Made by a program: the position numbers and the translations under genes. Source: Nocardioides bizhenqiangii (lineage in GTDB: Bacteria > Actinomycetota > Actinomycetes > Propionibacteriales > Nocardioidaceae). From it: a stretch of DNA of 64,000 nucleotides. A model generated the notes under the pieces. It saw nothing but the letters and a program-made list of their open reading frames with translations. It searched no databases and had not been told where the DNA came from. The stretch lies in the NCBI RefSeq assembly GCF_034661235.1, contig NZ_CP141059.1, forward strand, positions 4,029,501-4,093,500, read 5' to 3'. Below are positions 34,167 to 43,073 of this stretch, one piece after another. Numbering within the stretch: the stretch's first letter is position 1; each line of letters opens with the position of its first letter.

Positions 34167-36734
34167 CTACGGCTTGACGCGCAGCACCTTCCCGGCCCGG
34201 TCGAAGACGACGGTGACCATCACCCGAGGGTCGTCGGCAGTCCTGGCGCACACCCCGAAGGTCTGGCCGAGGCGGCGGAACGGCTGGCCCACCCTGCGCA
34301 TCACCTGGGTGGTGGTCAGGCCCGGGACGACCAGCCGCTGGACGGTGGCGACCGTCTTGCGCAGCTCCGGGTTGCGGCACGAGTCGGGTGCGATGCCGGC
34401 GGCCCGCTCCCACATCTGCAGGTAGGCCTCGGTGCCGCGTGCCATGTCGTCCTTGATCAGGCCGCCGTCGCCGTCGTGCTGGGAGTCGGCGACCATCCCC
34501 AGGTCCTCGACCCAGTCGGGATAGAGGCCGTACTGCGCGACCCCGTCCACGTTGATGTCCCAGACCCGCTCGCCCGCCCGCTGCTTGTCGATCTCCACGC
34601 CGCCGAGACCGATGAAGGGATAGGTGACTGGGTTGGGCACGTCCGCGCCGCGGGGGTCACCCTGCGCGCCGAGGCCGTTGATGTCGGCACCGAAGCCGAT
34701 ACCCCAGTAGTAGCGGGGATCGGCCCACTCGAGGTGGGCCCGCCACTTGTCGACGAAGCCGCTCGAGTCGCCGGCGTACGGCGTGATGAACCCGCCGGCC
34801 TGGTAGATCCGCGGGTAGGTGTCCGGCGTCGACCAGGAGTGGCTGGAGATTACGCCCGGGTAGTCGAGCTCCTCGATCAGGTCCATCGAGGCCTGTCGCG
34901 CCTTCACGCTCATGTGGTCGGGGTCGAAGATCATCTGCCGCTTGGCGAGGCCGCGGATCAGGTGCGCCCCGAGGTCGGTCAGGCCCCGCTTGTTGCAGTG
35001 GGCCGGCGGGCCGTAGACCGGCAGCGCGGGCAGCTGCACCGCACCTCCGAAGAGGTCCACGATCGCGCCGAAGATCGCGTCCTGCTCCGGCATCGTCGGC
35101 AGCAGGGTCTGGTTCTTGTCGTGGCTCACGCCGTCCGCGGGCTCGCAGTGCTCCATCTGCCAGAACGTCGCCGTCTCGAGGAAGTTGGCCGAGTTGACGA
35201 ACAGGCCGACCTCACCCTCGTCGCCCGCGACACCGGACAACGCGTTGTCGAACTTGTTGACCAGCTCCATCTGGCGCACGCCGAGCGCGCGCATCTCGTC
35301 GAGGTTGGCGTCGATCTCGGCCTCGTCACAGGCAGGCTGGTCCTTGCCGAGCACGATCTTGACCGTGCACCCGAACGGGATGCTGGTCTCGATCCCCATC
35401 ACCACGGCCATCTTCCCGGCGTTGATGACCTGCCGGGCCTCGAACGGCGTGCGGACGATCCGGTAGAACCCCTTCCCGGGGCCACCGAACTGGGCGTCGA
35501 CGTAGTCCTGGAACTCGTACATGTCGGCCGCCTGCAAGCGGATCGAGTCCATGTCGTCGCACGAGTTCCGCTTCAGCGGGTAGAGCTCGCACATCTTGTT
35601 GTTCTCGACCAGCAGGTTGACGAAGAGCCGTTGCCCGCCGCGCCAGGCGCGCTCGATCCACCGGAAGTAGGTGCCTTCGTGGGTCAGCGAGTTGGGGGCC
35701 GGCCAGTCCTTGAACGTCGGCCAGCCGACCGGGTCGTGCGACGTCTCGCCCGACAGGAAGGACTCGAGGATCGCTCCGTTGCCCTGGGTCAGGGAGTGGT
35801 CGGGGCAGTCGACGAGGGCGTACGGCGCGCCGTACGAGTGCCACGGCCGCCCGCAGTGCACCTGGCCGCCCAGGAACTCGAAGGCCATGCCGTGGCTGTG
35901 GGCGTCGACGTACCCGCGGACCTCCTGGTAGGACGTCACGCCCCCGTGCGGGTCACCGCTGACGTTGACCTCGGCCTCCGGGTACGCAGCACAGTCGTCG
36001 GTCGCCAGCCGCAGCCGGTAGGCGGTCACCACGTCGCCGCCGACCAGGTCGTCACCCGACGCACTCAGCCGGTCGCCGTTGAGGGCGCGGAACGTGAACC
36101 GCCCGGTGTTGCCCCGCAGCACCGTCCAGTCTGCCGCCGGGCTCGGCTCGGCGGCGAGCTCGATGGTGCCGCCGTTGCTGGCGAGCACGCCGGCGCTCGT
36201 GTGCAGCAGGTAGCCGCCGAGCCGGGTCGCCTTGAAGAACAGCGGCGTGGCCTCGATCGCCGGCACCTCGGCCAGCGAGACGGAGGTGCCCTTCGCGACG
36301 AGGTAGGCCCCGGACGGCGCCTGCAGCGTGTAGCACGCGCCGGCCATCTCGTAGCGGGTCGCCGGTTCGTCGGCGTGCGCCGGCTCTGCCGGCACCGGGA
36401 CCAGCCGCGGGTCGGGCAGCGCCCGCTCGCGCTCGACGTACGCCGCCGAGGCGAGCCGCTGCTCGGCCGTCGTCGGGTCGACCGTCCCCTCCTCGAAGCC
36501 GGCGCGGGAGATGGCGTTCTTGGTGCGCGGGTCGTCGTGGCGGTGCGGCGCGGCGCCCGGCGGGTCGACGTGGGACAGGCCCCCGTCGCGCGCGTCGCGC
36601 TCGGACGCCGCGGCCAGGTCGCCCAAGCGGCCGGAGCCGAACCCGGGAACCGAGATCGCCGTGGCTACGACTGCCGCTGCGGCCACCGCCGCGAGTCCGA
36701 CCCGCACCGACTGGTTGCGTTCCACGCCGACCAC
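34167..36734 (-). CDS. Exported M19-dipeptidase-like multidomain protein
   Basis: 855 residues. The N-terminus has a hydrophobic segment at about 12-33 (VGLAAVAAAAVVATAISVPG), a signal peptide or anchor. A beta-rich domain follows (YTLQAPSGAYLVAKGTSVSL...GGYLLHTSAGVL...FTFRALNGDRLSAS), resembling a fascin/trefoil unit. The main domain looks like an M19 membrane-dipeptidase/amidohydrolase barrel: YVDAHSHGMAFEF with an HxH metal pair, and FDPDHMSVKARQASMD...GVISSHSW for the later histidines. The last 70 residues (LTTTQVMRRVGQPFRRLGQT...VMVTVVFDRAGKVLRV) resemble a BamE/SmpA-like fold. The substrate is unknown. The GTG start at 36734 has no strong ribosome site. Confidence 0.65.
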   Translation of the reverse strand: MVGVERNQSVRVGLAAVAAAAVVATAISVPGFGSGRLGDLAAASERDARDGGLSHVDPPGAAPHRHDDPRTKNAISRAGFEEGTVDPTTAEQRLASAAYVERERALPDPRLVPVPAEPAHADEPATRYEMAGACYTLQAPSGAYLVAKGTSVSLAEVPAIEATPLFFKATRLGGYLLHTSAGVLASNGGTIELAAEPSPAADWTVLRGNTGRFTFRALNGDRLSASGDDLVGGDVVTAYRLRLATDDCAAYPEAEVNVSGDPHGGVTSYQEVRGYVDAHSHGMAFEFLGGQVHCGRPWHSYGAPYALVDCPDHSLTQGNGAILESFLSGETSHDPVGWPTFKDWPAPNSLTHEGTYFRWIERAWRGGQRLFVNLLVENNKMCELYPLKRNSCDDMDSIRLQAADMYEFQDYVDAQFGGPGKGFYRIVRTPFEARQVINAGKMAVVMGIETSIPFGCTVKIVLGKDQPACDEAEIDANLDEMRALGVRQMELVNKFDNALSGVAGDEGEVGLFVNSANFLETATFWQMEHCEPADGVSHDKNQTLLPTMPEQDAIFGAIVDLFGGAVQLPALPVYGPPAHCNKRGLTDLGAHLIRGLAKRQMIFDPDHMSVKARQASMDLIEELDYPGVISSHSWSTPDTYPRIYQAGGFITPYAGDSSGFVDKWRAHLEWADPRYYWGIGFGADINGLGAQGDPRGADVPNPVTYPFIGLGGVEIDKQRAGERVWDINVDGVAQYGLYPDWVEDLGMVADSQHDGDGGLIKDDMARGTEAYLQMWERAAGIAPDSCRNPELRKTVATVQRLVVPGLTTTQVMRRVGQPFRRLGQTFGVCARTADDPRVMVTVVFDRAGKVLRVKP

Positions 36735-36853
36735 CTTGCTGTTGCCCGTCCGACAGCAGTCGCGGTGACCGCCGCCACACCCTCAACGAGAGACATGGTT
36801 CGAAGCGACGGTCAGCGGGTCAAGCGACCCGGCTAAATTCCGGGTCCGGGGGA

Positions 36854-36895
36854 ACGACGAAGGCCGCCCCCCTCGCGGGGAGCGGCCGTCGTCGT
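36854..36895 (-). terminator. Strong terminator after the beta-rich secreted gene
   Basis: A long GC hairpin: ACGACGAAGGCCGCCCCC opposite GGGGAGCGGCCGTCGTCGT with a CTCG loop, 18 bp past the stop at 36913. The stem is nearly unbroken and sits between two reverse-strand genes. Confidence 0.85.
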
Positions 36896-36912
36896 GTCGG
36901 AGCAGACCTACC

Positions 36913-38202
36913 TCAGAGGATGGCCTTCTTGACCTGCGTCCGGGCGACGCCGAGGTCGATGACCGCACCGGTGCCGTCGAGCAGGGTGAGCTGCAGGGCG
37001 ATCACCTGGATGCCGCCACGGACCATGGTCGTGACGTTCTCCTCGATCTTCACCACGCCCGGGATCTCCAGGACGCCGGTCGGCGGGATCGTCTGCGGCT
37101 CCCCGTCAGCGGTGATCGTCAGGGTGTGCGTGCCGTTGGTGTTGCGGATCAGCGTGCCGGGCTTCCGGATCACGTTGGCTCGAGCCTTGATGCCCTCGAT
37201 GACGAGCGCACCGCCGCCCAGGTTGACCTCGGCGATCGAGGCCTCGGTCCAGGCGCGGGCCCGGCGACGACCGAACTGCGTGCCGAAGACCTTCGCGTTC
37301 GCCGCGCCGACCGTGAGCGCGGACGGGATGTTGAGGTCCACCGTGCGGGTGGTCTTCACCTGGCCGTTGGTGCCCTCACACGGGAGCGGGCGGGTGGGCG
37401 TGCGGCCGAGGGTGACGATCGAGTCGTCCCCGGGGTCGAGGATCTTGCCCTTGAACCCGGCGGCGTAGCCGCTCATGATCGAGTTGACGACGTCCCGCGT
37501 CATCCGCGACCGCGAGAGCGCGACCTTGACCTTCGTGTGCGTCGCCAGGATCTCGATGAGGAGCGCCTGCGCACGGGCGAAGATGAATCCCGGCTTCTTG
37601 ACGACCTTGCTCTCACCGATGGTGATGCGGAGCACGCCGGGGATCTCGACCGGCTGGCCCGGGGTCGGGATGGAGATGACCTCCGGGTCGCCGCCCGGTG
37701 GAGTCAGCACGATGCCGGCGACCTCGCTGTTGACCTGCGAGCGGAACCGGGTGCCGTCGTGCCACACCCGGGCGATGGACGACACGGCGCCGAGGGACAG
37801 GCTTCCGAGCGCGGTCTCGACAAGGGTGATGCCCGCGAGCGAGTGCCGCGAGACCGCCGTGACCGTCTTGCCCTTCTTGATCGTTGCGACCTTGGTCTCG
37901 ACCGCGTCGACGGTGCCGAGACCCGGGAGCTCGACGCCCGTGACCCCGTTGGACCGGTCGAGACCGGCCAGCGTGGTGCAGGTGATGTGTGCGAAGCCGG
38001 TCGCACCGGACGCGAGCGGGATGTCTCCACCCTTGATCGCGGTGCCGTAGCCCATCGCGTGCAGGCCGAAGTTCGTCGGGCGCGGCGCTGCCGCAGTCGC
38101 AGCCGCGGGCACCACCGGTGCCGCGTGGGCCGGTCCGCCCGGGAGGAGGAATACGCCGCTCATCAGCGCGAGCAGCGCACCTCGAAGGGCAAGTTTTCGC
38201 AT
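36913..38202 (-). CDS. Secreted beta-rich protein with internal duplication
   Basis: 429 residues with a clear signal peptide (MRKLALRGALLALMSGVFLL...GGPAHA). The mature part is beta-rich and shows two similar halves: EIPGVLRITIGESKVV...FARAQALLIEIL and EIPGVVKIEENVTTMV...VIALQLTLLDG, preceded in each by a GxVxAxxxKV...SxAxVxL pattern. It resembles the choice-of-anchor P type of secreted actinobacterial proteins, but I cannot confirm that. No catalytic motif is visible. AAGGAG lies 9 nt before the ATG. It is divergent from the M1 peptidase gene, sharing a 166-bp promoter region. Confidence 0.8.
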   Translation of the reverse strand: MRKLALRGALLALMSGVFLLPGGPAHAAPVVPAAATAAAPRPTNFGLHAMGYGTAIKGGDIPLASGATGFAHITCTTLAGLDRSNGVTGVELPGLGTVDAVETKVATIKKGKTVTAVSRHSLAGITLVETALGSLSLGAVSSIARVWHDGTRFRSQVNSEVAGIVLTPPGGDPEVISIPTPGQPVEIPGVLRITIGESKVVKKPGFIFARAQALLIEILATHTKVKVALSRSRMTRDVVNSIMSGYAAGFKGKILDPGDDSIVTLGRTPTRPLPCEGTNGQVKTTRTVDLNIPSALTVGAANAKVFGTQFGRRRARAWTEASIAEVNLGGGALVIEGIKARANVIRKPGTLIRNTNGTHTLTITADGEPQTIPPTGVLEIPGVVKIEENVTTMVRGGIQVIALQLTLLDGTGAVIDLGVARTQVKKAIL

Positions 38203-38295
38203 GGGTCAAGACTCCTTAGAAGAATGCAGAGACACGACAGGGGCCGCGAGCCCGGCCGTCGCGTGGGGATCGTAACGTCTGGAGCAGTCACGTGT

Positions 38296-38307
38296 TCCAA
38301 TATTGGA
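38296..38307. promoter_or_regulatory. 12-bp palindrome in a divergent promoter region
   Basis: TCCAATATTGGA is a perfect palindrome in the AT-richer centre of the 166-bp gap between the two secreted-protein genes (93 bp before one start, 61 bp before the other). It may be a common operator; the regulator is unknown. Confidence 0.45.
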
Positions 38308-38368
38308 TAACGCGCGAGTACGGGTTAGGAAACGCCTGACTTCATCACAAAACCGGCATGATGATGCG

Positions 38369-39847
38369 GTGCCTCGCCGAAACCGCCTGATTTGCGCCGG
38401 TGCGGTCGCTTTCTCCCTCATCGCGACCAGCTGCGGAAACCTCGACGGAGACGCGGAAGACGGCCCTTCGACACCCCCGCCGAGCGGAACGGCCGTCCTC
38501 GAGACCCCCGGCACCGAGACGCCCGGCGACGTCGCCGACGCGGTCAACGAGACGCGCGAGGACTCGGTCTACCCCGAGGTCGGCGACCCGCTGGTCGACG
38601 CGCTGCACTACGAGCTGTCCCTCGCCTGGACACCCCAGTCCGACACCCTCCGCGCGACGGAACGGCTGACCTTCCGGGCGACCGCCGCGGCCGACGACGT
38701 ACAGCTCGACTTCGACGACTTGCTCACGATCGAGACCCTCACGATCGACGGGGAGGAAGCCGACCACACCCGCGAGGACAAGGACCTCCTGATCGACCAC
38801 GCGGTCGAGGCGGACCAGGAGTACGTCCTCGAGATGACCTACTCGGGCACCCCGGAGCCCTACGACGCGCCCACGCAGCGGTCCGACTTCCGGCTCGGCG
38901 TGGGGTGGCACGTCACCCCGGAGCACGAGGTGTGGACCATCCAGGAGCCCTACGGCGCGTTCACCTGGTACGCCGTCAACGACCAGCCGGCCGACAAGGC
39001 CTACTACGACTTCACCCTCACCGTGCCCGAGCCGTGGACCGGCGTCGCGAACGGCGAGCTCACCGACACCACCGTCGAGGACGGGCAGCGCACCACGACG
39101 TGGCACCTGGCCGAGCCGGCGTCGTCGTACCTCGTGACCGCGGCGTTCGCCGACTACACGCCGACCGAGCTGCGGTCCGACCGCGGCGTGCCGATCACGA
39201 TCTGGGGACCGACGGACCGACCGGAGGCCCTCGGCGAGACGGAGTACGCCGGCGAGGCGATGGACTGGCTCGAGCAGTACCTCGGGCCCTACCCGTTCGA
39301 CACCTTCGGCATCCTCATCTACGACGGCGAGAGCGGCATGGAGACGCAGACCACGGTCACGCTCGGCGCGACGCCGTACACCACCTCGCGCGAGGTCGTG
39401 GTGCACGAGCTCGCGCACCACTGGTACGGCGACACGGTCACCCCCGCCGACTGGAGCGACGTCTGGATGAACGAGGGCATGGCGATGTACCTCCAGGGCA
39501 TGTGGGAGGCCGAGGACGAGGGCATCACCATCGACGAGAAGATGGACGACTGGGCATCGTTCGAAGACGAGATGCGCGAGTACTCCGGTCCCCCGGCCGC
39601 CTACGACCCCACCAACTTCGGCGACGGCAACATCTACTTCGGACCGGCGCTGATGTGGCACGAGCTCCGGCAGCAGATCGGCGACGACGCGTTCTTCGCG
39701 TTGGTGCGCGACTGGCCGGCCGACCAGGAGAACGACACCGCAGACCGGGAGGAGTACCTCTCCTGGATCGAGGACGAGACCGGCGAGGAGCTGTCCGCGT
39801 TCTTCGACGACTGGCTGCTGGGCGAGACCACCCCGCCCCGCGACTGA
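38369..39847 (+). CDS. M1-family metallopeptidase lipoprotein
   Basis: 492 residues from the GTG at 38369. The N-terminal signal ends in LIATSC, a near-canonical lipobox, then a Pro/Glu-rich linker. The peptidase has the M1 zinc site HELAHHWYGD with the third ligand Glu in VWMNEGMA. The GAMEN exopeptidase motif is replaced by GESGMETQT. It is shorter than full aminopeptidase N (no C-terminal helical domain). Probably a surface-anchored aminopeptidase. An in-frame extension to 38303 lacks the signal pattern and was rejected. Confidence 0.9.
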   Translation: MPRRNRLICAGAVAFSLIATSCGNLDGDAEDGPSTPPPSGTAVLETPGTETPGDVADAVNETREDSVYPEVGDPLVDALHYELSLAWTPQSDTLRATERLTFRATAAADDVQLDFDDLLTIETLTIDGEEADHTREDKDLLIDHAVEADQEYVLEMTYSGTPEPYDAPTQRSDFRLGVGWHVTPEHEVWTIQEPYGAFTWYAVNDQPADKAYYDFTLTVPEPWTGVANGELTDTTVEDGQRTTTWHLAEPASSYLVTAAFADYTPTELRSDRGVPITIWGPTDRPEALGETEYAGEAMDWLEQYLGPYPFDTFGILIYDGESGMETQTTVTLGATPYTTSREVVVHELAHHWYGDTVTPADWSDVWMNEGMAMYLQGMWEAEDEGITIDEKMDDWASFEDEMREYSGPPAAYDPTNFGDGNIYFGPALMWHELRQQIGDDAFFALVRDWPADQENDTADREEYLSWIEDETGEELSAFFDDWLLGETTPPRD

Positions 39848-39868
39848 GCGCTCGAGTAGCGGGGAAAC

Positions 39869-39882
39869 TAGAACACGTTCTA
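39869..39882. promoter_or_regulatory. KstR-type operator before the propeller gene
   Basis: TAGAACACGTTCTA is a symmetric 14-bp site with 6-bp arms that fits the KstR consensus TnnAACnnGTTnnA at all fixed positions. Its end overlaps TACACT (39881-39886), a -10 element 6 bp from the ATG at 39893, so bound repressor would block a leaderless promoter. Confidence 0.75.
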
Positions 39883-39892
39883 CACTCCGGGG

Positions 39893-41413
39893 ATGCGCAT
39901 GCTCCCCGCGCGGGTCGTCGCTGCCGCCGCTGCGCTCGCGCTCCTGTCGGGACCGATGACCCCGACGGTCGCCGCCGAGCCCACGCCGCCGCCGATCCCG
40001 GCGCTGCCCGGGCTGCCGATCCCGTCGCTGCCGACGGACCTGCTCGTGCCCAGGTTCATCGGCGCCGAGGCCCCCTCGCGGCCGCTGCCCGCGCCGCCGG
40101 TGCCGCAGCACCCCTACCTGTCGCCGAACGGCACGAGCAGCATGCACAACGACGCCTACAGCACCGACGCGTACGACGTCAGCGGGCCGGTCGGGCGCAA
40201 CCTCAGGGTCCGGTCGCGGAGCTACGGCATCCGCGAGTGCGCCACCATCGCGTTCGACTCCCGCGACCGGCTGGTCGGACTCTGCGGCGGTCTCGAGGGC
40301 TTCACGATGACGGTCATCGACCCGGTGACCCTCAACGTGGTCGACGAGCTGAGGATCTCCGCCCGCGACCTCGCCAGCGGAGCCAACCCGCTGACCGACA
40401 TCTGCGGCGGCACCTACTTCTTCCTCGACCCCCACGACCACGCGTTCGCGACGACCACCGATTCGGGCATCGCCGAGGTCGAGGTCGCCGCGGACGGCAC
40501 CCTGACCCGGGTGCGGGACTGGCCGATGGCGTCGTACCTCTCCGAGGACGACTGCCTGGTCGCGACCGGCGTCGACTGGTCCGGGCGGCTGTGGTGGTTC
40601 AGCCAGCAGGGCGTGGTCGGCACCCTCGACCGCGCCAGCGGCCAGGTGCACACCGTCGCGTTGCCGGCCGGCGAGGGGATCTTCAACTCGATCTCCAGCG
40701 ACGAGACCGGCGGCATGTACCTGGTCACCACCCACGCGACGTACCGGCTCGACGCCGCCGCCACCGGCGCTCCCGAGGTGAGCTGGCGGATCCCCTACGA
40801 CCGCGGCACGAAGGTCAAGCCGGGCATGCTCTCCCAGGGTTCCGGTACCTCCCCGACCCTGATCGGCCGTCGGTGGATCGCGATCGCCGACAACGCCGAG
40901 CCGCGCAGCAATGTCATCGTCTACGACCGCCGGCTCGGCGTGACCGACCGGCGGCACTGCCAGGTCCCCGTGCTCGCCAACGGCGCCAGCACGACCGAGA
41001 ACAGTCTGGTGGCGGCGGGCAAGTCGCTGATCATCGAGAACAACTACGGCTACAGCGGCGTCCAGGCGACGCTGCTCGGCAGGTCGACGACACCCGGCAT
41101 GGCGCGGGTGATGATCGATCCCGACGGCTGCCACGTCGCCTGGACCAACAGCGAGGTGATCGCACCGACCTCGGTCGCGAAGGCGTCGCTCGGCAACGGA
41201 CTGGTCTACGCCTACACCAAGCCGGTCCGCAAGGACCTGATCGATGCCTGGTACGTCACCGCGATCGACATCCGCACTGGAAAGGTGGCGTGGAGCCGGC
41301 TGACCGGCACCGGCATCCAGTGGAACAACCACTACGCCGCGATCTACCTCGGCCCCGACGGCACGCTGTACGTCGCCACCGTCGCCGGGCTGGTGCGGCT
41401 GGCGGACGGCTGA
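39893..41413 (+). CDS. Secreted beta-propeller-like protein, KstR-box controlled
   Basis: 506 residues with a signal peptide (MRMLPARVVAAAAALALLSG...TVAA) and a Pro-rich linker (PIPALPGLPIPSLPTDLL). The rest has WD/SMP-30-like blades: GYGIRECATIAFDSRDRLVG, VATGVDWSGRLWWF, SISSDETGGMYLVTTHATYRL, and AAIYLGPDGTLYVATVAGLV. No family could be named. A KstR-type operator lies 10 bp before the ATG, so it may be expressed during growth on sterols; a role at the cell surface in sterol handling is speculation. It is followed by a good terminator at 41421-41451. Confidence 0.75.
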   Translation: MRMLPARVVAAAAALALLSGPMTPTVAAEPTPPPIPALPGLPIPSLPTDLLVPRFIGAEAPSRPLPAPPVPQHPYLSPNGTSSMHNDAYSTDAYDVSGPVGRNLRVRSRSYGIRECATIAFDSRDRLVGLCGGLEGFTMTVIDPVTLNVVDELRISARDLASGANPLTDICGGTYFFLDPHDHAFATTTDSGIAEVEVAADGTLTRVRDWPMASYLSEDDCLVATGVDWSGRLWWFSQQGVVGTLDRASGQVHTVALPAGEGIFNSISSDETGGMYLVTTHATYRLDAAATGAPEVSWRIPYDRGTKVKPGMLSQGSGTSPTLIGRRWIAIADNAEPRSNVIVYDRRLGVTDRRHCQVPVLANGASTTENSLVAAGKSLIIENNYGYSGVQATLLGRSTTPGMARVMIDPDGCHVAWTNSEVIAPTSVAKASLGNGLVYAYTKPVRKDLIDAWYVTAIDIRTGKVAWSRLTGTGIQWNNHYAAIYLGPDGTLYVATVAGLVRLADG

Positions 41414-41420
41414 GAGCGCC

Positions 41421-41451
41421 GGAGACCGTCCGAGGAACGAGGACGGTCTCC
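41421..41451 (+). terminator. Terminator after the propeller gene
   Basis: Perfect 10-bp stem GGAGACCGTC / GACGGTCTCC with an 11-nt loop, 7 bp after the stop codon. Confidence 0.8.
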
Positions 41452-41465
41452 GATCAGGCGCGAAG

Positions 41466-41517
41466 GTCGAGTAGCACCACGGCTGAGCCTGCGAAGCCGT
41501 GACGGGCGTATCGAGAC
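41466..41517. repeat. Dispersed repeat, inverted copy
   Basis: Begins GTCGAGTAGC and ends GCGTATCGAGAC, so it is the reverse complement at both ends of the unit found at 8031-8072 and 41560-41599, but its centre is different (a CACGGCT...AGCCGTG hairpin). With the copy at 41560 it forms an inverted pair 42 bp apart. Confidence 0.75.
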
Positions 41518-41559
41518 CCAGCGAGACGATAGACCTCCGCGACCACGGACGGTCACCGC

Positions 41560-41599
41560 GTCTCGATACGCCCTCGCCTAGCGGCTCGGGCTACTCGAC
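41560..41599. repeat. Dispersed repeat, copy 2, overlapping the kinase end
   Basis: A 40-bp copy running from GTCTCGATACGCCCTCGC to CGGGCTACTCGAC. It matches the 8031-8072 copy at both ends. The last codons and the stop of the Ser/Thr kinase gene (LVE-stop) are encoded by this repeat. Confidence 0.85.
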
Positions 41600-42979
41600 G
41601 AGCGTGGCTGGGCGAGGAACGGCCCCGAGGCCGACCGACTCGAAGACGCAGCCGACGCCGACTTCGATGATGTCCGCGTAGACCTGCGGATCGATGGCGC
41701 CAGTCCCACCGCTGTCGACGAAGTCCAGGTCGTCGTCGATCAGGCCTTGCTCCTGCAGGCCGTCGACGCCCGACCGGCGCACCAGCGTGCGCGCCGTGCA
41801 CTCGGCGGCGACCACATCGAGGTCGGCGTCGGCGTCGAGCGCGGCTGCGATGTTGGCGGCCGCGATCCGCTGGGCGCGGGTCAGCCCGTCCTCGTGAGCG
41901 GGTTCCGAGCTGGTGGCGCCACCGGCTCCTCGTCCGGTGCCGCCGGCGTCGTCACTGCGGAGCGTCAGCACGCCGTGGACCGCGCCGGCCCCGAGCAGCG
42001 ACACCAGCCCGACCGCGATCGCGGCCACCCGTCGGGTGGGCACGGACGACGACGAGACGGTCGGCGGCTCGACGCTGTCGTCGGGCTCGACGGAAGCCGG
42101 TGCGGGGATGGTCGCCAGCACCCGCCGCAGGTCGTCCCGCAGCGCCGCGGCCGAGGGGTGCCGCTCACCCGGGTGCTTGGCCATCGCGCTCCGCAGGACC
42201 CGGTTGACCTCCCGCTCGAACGGGCCGGCCGCCGCGACCTGCGGGACCGGAGCGGACACGTGGGCCGTGACGAGCTGGTAGTCCGTCGTACCGATGTACG
42301 GCGCGCTGCCCACGAGCGCCGCCCAGAGCAGGCAGCCGACCGAGTAGATGTCGGTGGGCGGGCCCGGCCTCCCGCCCGTGTGCAGCTCCGGCGCCATGTA
42401 GGCGGGCGTCCCGACCGCCGCGCCCTGCGTCGTCAACGGCGGGCTGAGCCCAGTGTCACCGTCGACCCGGCGCGCGATACCGAAGTCCGCAAGGTACGCC
42501 GTCACGTCCTCGCCGCGGTGCCGCAGCAGCACGTTGGAGGGCTTGATGTCGCGGTGCACGAGGCCGGTCGCGTGGGCGTCGGCGAGACCGGCAGCGACCT
42601 GGGCGATCAGCTCGAGCGCGACCCGCGGGGGTGGCGCGCCCTGCGCGCGGACCATCGCGCCGAGATCGCCGTCCGGGATCAGCTGAGACGCGATGTAGAG
42701 AGATCCGTCGGCCTCGCCGTGCGCGAAGACCTGCACCACGTGCGGCGAGTCGAGCGACGCCTGGGCCTGCGCCTCCCGGGTGAACCGGGCGCGGAACGCC
42801 GGGTCGCCCGCCACGTGCGGCGAGATCACCTTGAGCGCGACCCGGCGCTGCAGCGCGGTGTCGACGGCCTCGAAGACGACGCCCATGCCACCCGTGCCGA
42901 GCTGACGGACGATCTCGAAGGGCCCGATCCGCTCACCTGGTGCCGGGAAACCCTCCGCGGGTCCGGTCGGCGTGGTCAC
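41591..42979 (-). CDS. Transmembrane Ser/Thr protein kinase
   Basis: 462 residues. The N-terminal Hanks-type kinase domain shows GTGGMGVVFEA (P-loop), ALKV (catalytic Lys), VHRDIKPSNVLL, LADFGIARR and MAPELHTGG. A juxtamembrane region and a transmembrane helix (AAIAVGLVSLLGAGAVHGVL) are followed by an extracytoplasmic domain of about 120 residues with three cysteines and no PASTA repeats. It thus senses something unlike the PknB ligands. GTG start at 42979. The C-terminus (LVE-stop) comes from a dispersed repeat, so the native end may be altered. Confidence 0.93.
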   Translation of the reverse strand: MTTPTGPAEGFPAPGERIGPFEIVRQLGTGGMGVVFEAVDTALQRRVALKVISPHVAGDPAFRARFTREAQAQASLDSPHVVQVFAHGEADGSLYIASQLIPDGDLGAMVRAQGAPPPRVALELIAQVAAGLADAHATGLVHRDIKPSNVLLRHRGEDVTAYLADFGIARRVDGDTGLSPPLTTQGAAVGTPAYMAPELHTGGRPGPPTDIYSVGCLLWAALVGSAPYIGTTDYQLVTAHVSAPVPQVAAAGPFEREVNRVLRSAMAKHPGERHPSAAALRDDLRRVLATIPAPASVEPDDSVEPPTVSSSSVPTRRVAAIAVGLVSLLGAGAVHGVLTLRSDDAGGTGRGAGGATSSEPAHEDGLTRAQRIAAANIAAALDADADLDVVAAECTARTLVRRSGVDGLQEQGLIDDDLDFVDSGGTGAIDPQVYADIIEVGVGCVFESVGLGAVPRPATLVE

Positions 42980-43073
42980 GCACCGTTCCTACTCCTCCGA
43001 GCACAGGCGAGCCAGCGGTCCTCCACAGAACGGGGCGCACATGCCGATGGTCGAGTAGGGAGCGTGCGACAAG

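Noticed and set aside
34476..36836. 786-residue forward open frame opposite the M19-like gene
   Set aside because: Antisense shadow; no ribosome site, no family, and composition typical of a mirrored reading frame.
38345..41332. 995-residue reverse-strand open frame opposite the M1 peptidase and propeller genes
   Set aside because: Long antisense frame produced by GC-rich third positions; the protein is Val/Asp/Arg-rich with no domain, and the forward genes have clear families, signals and motifs.
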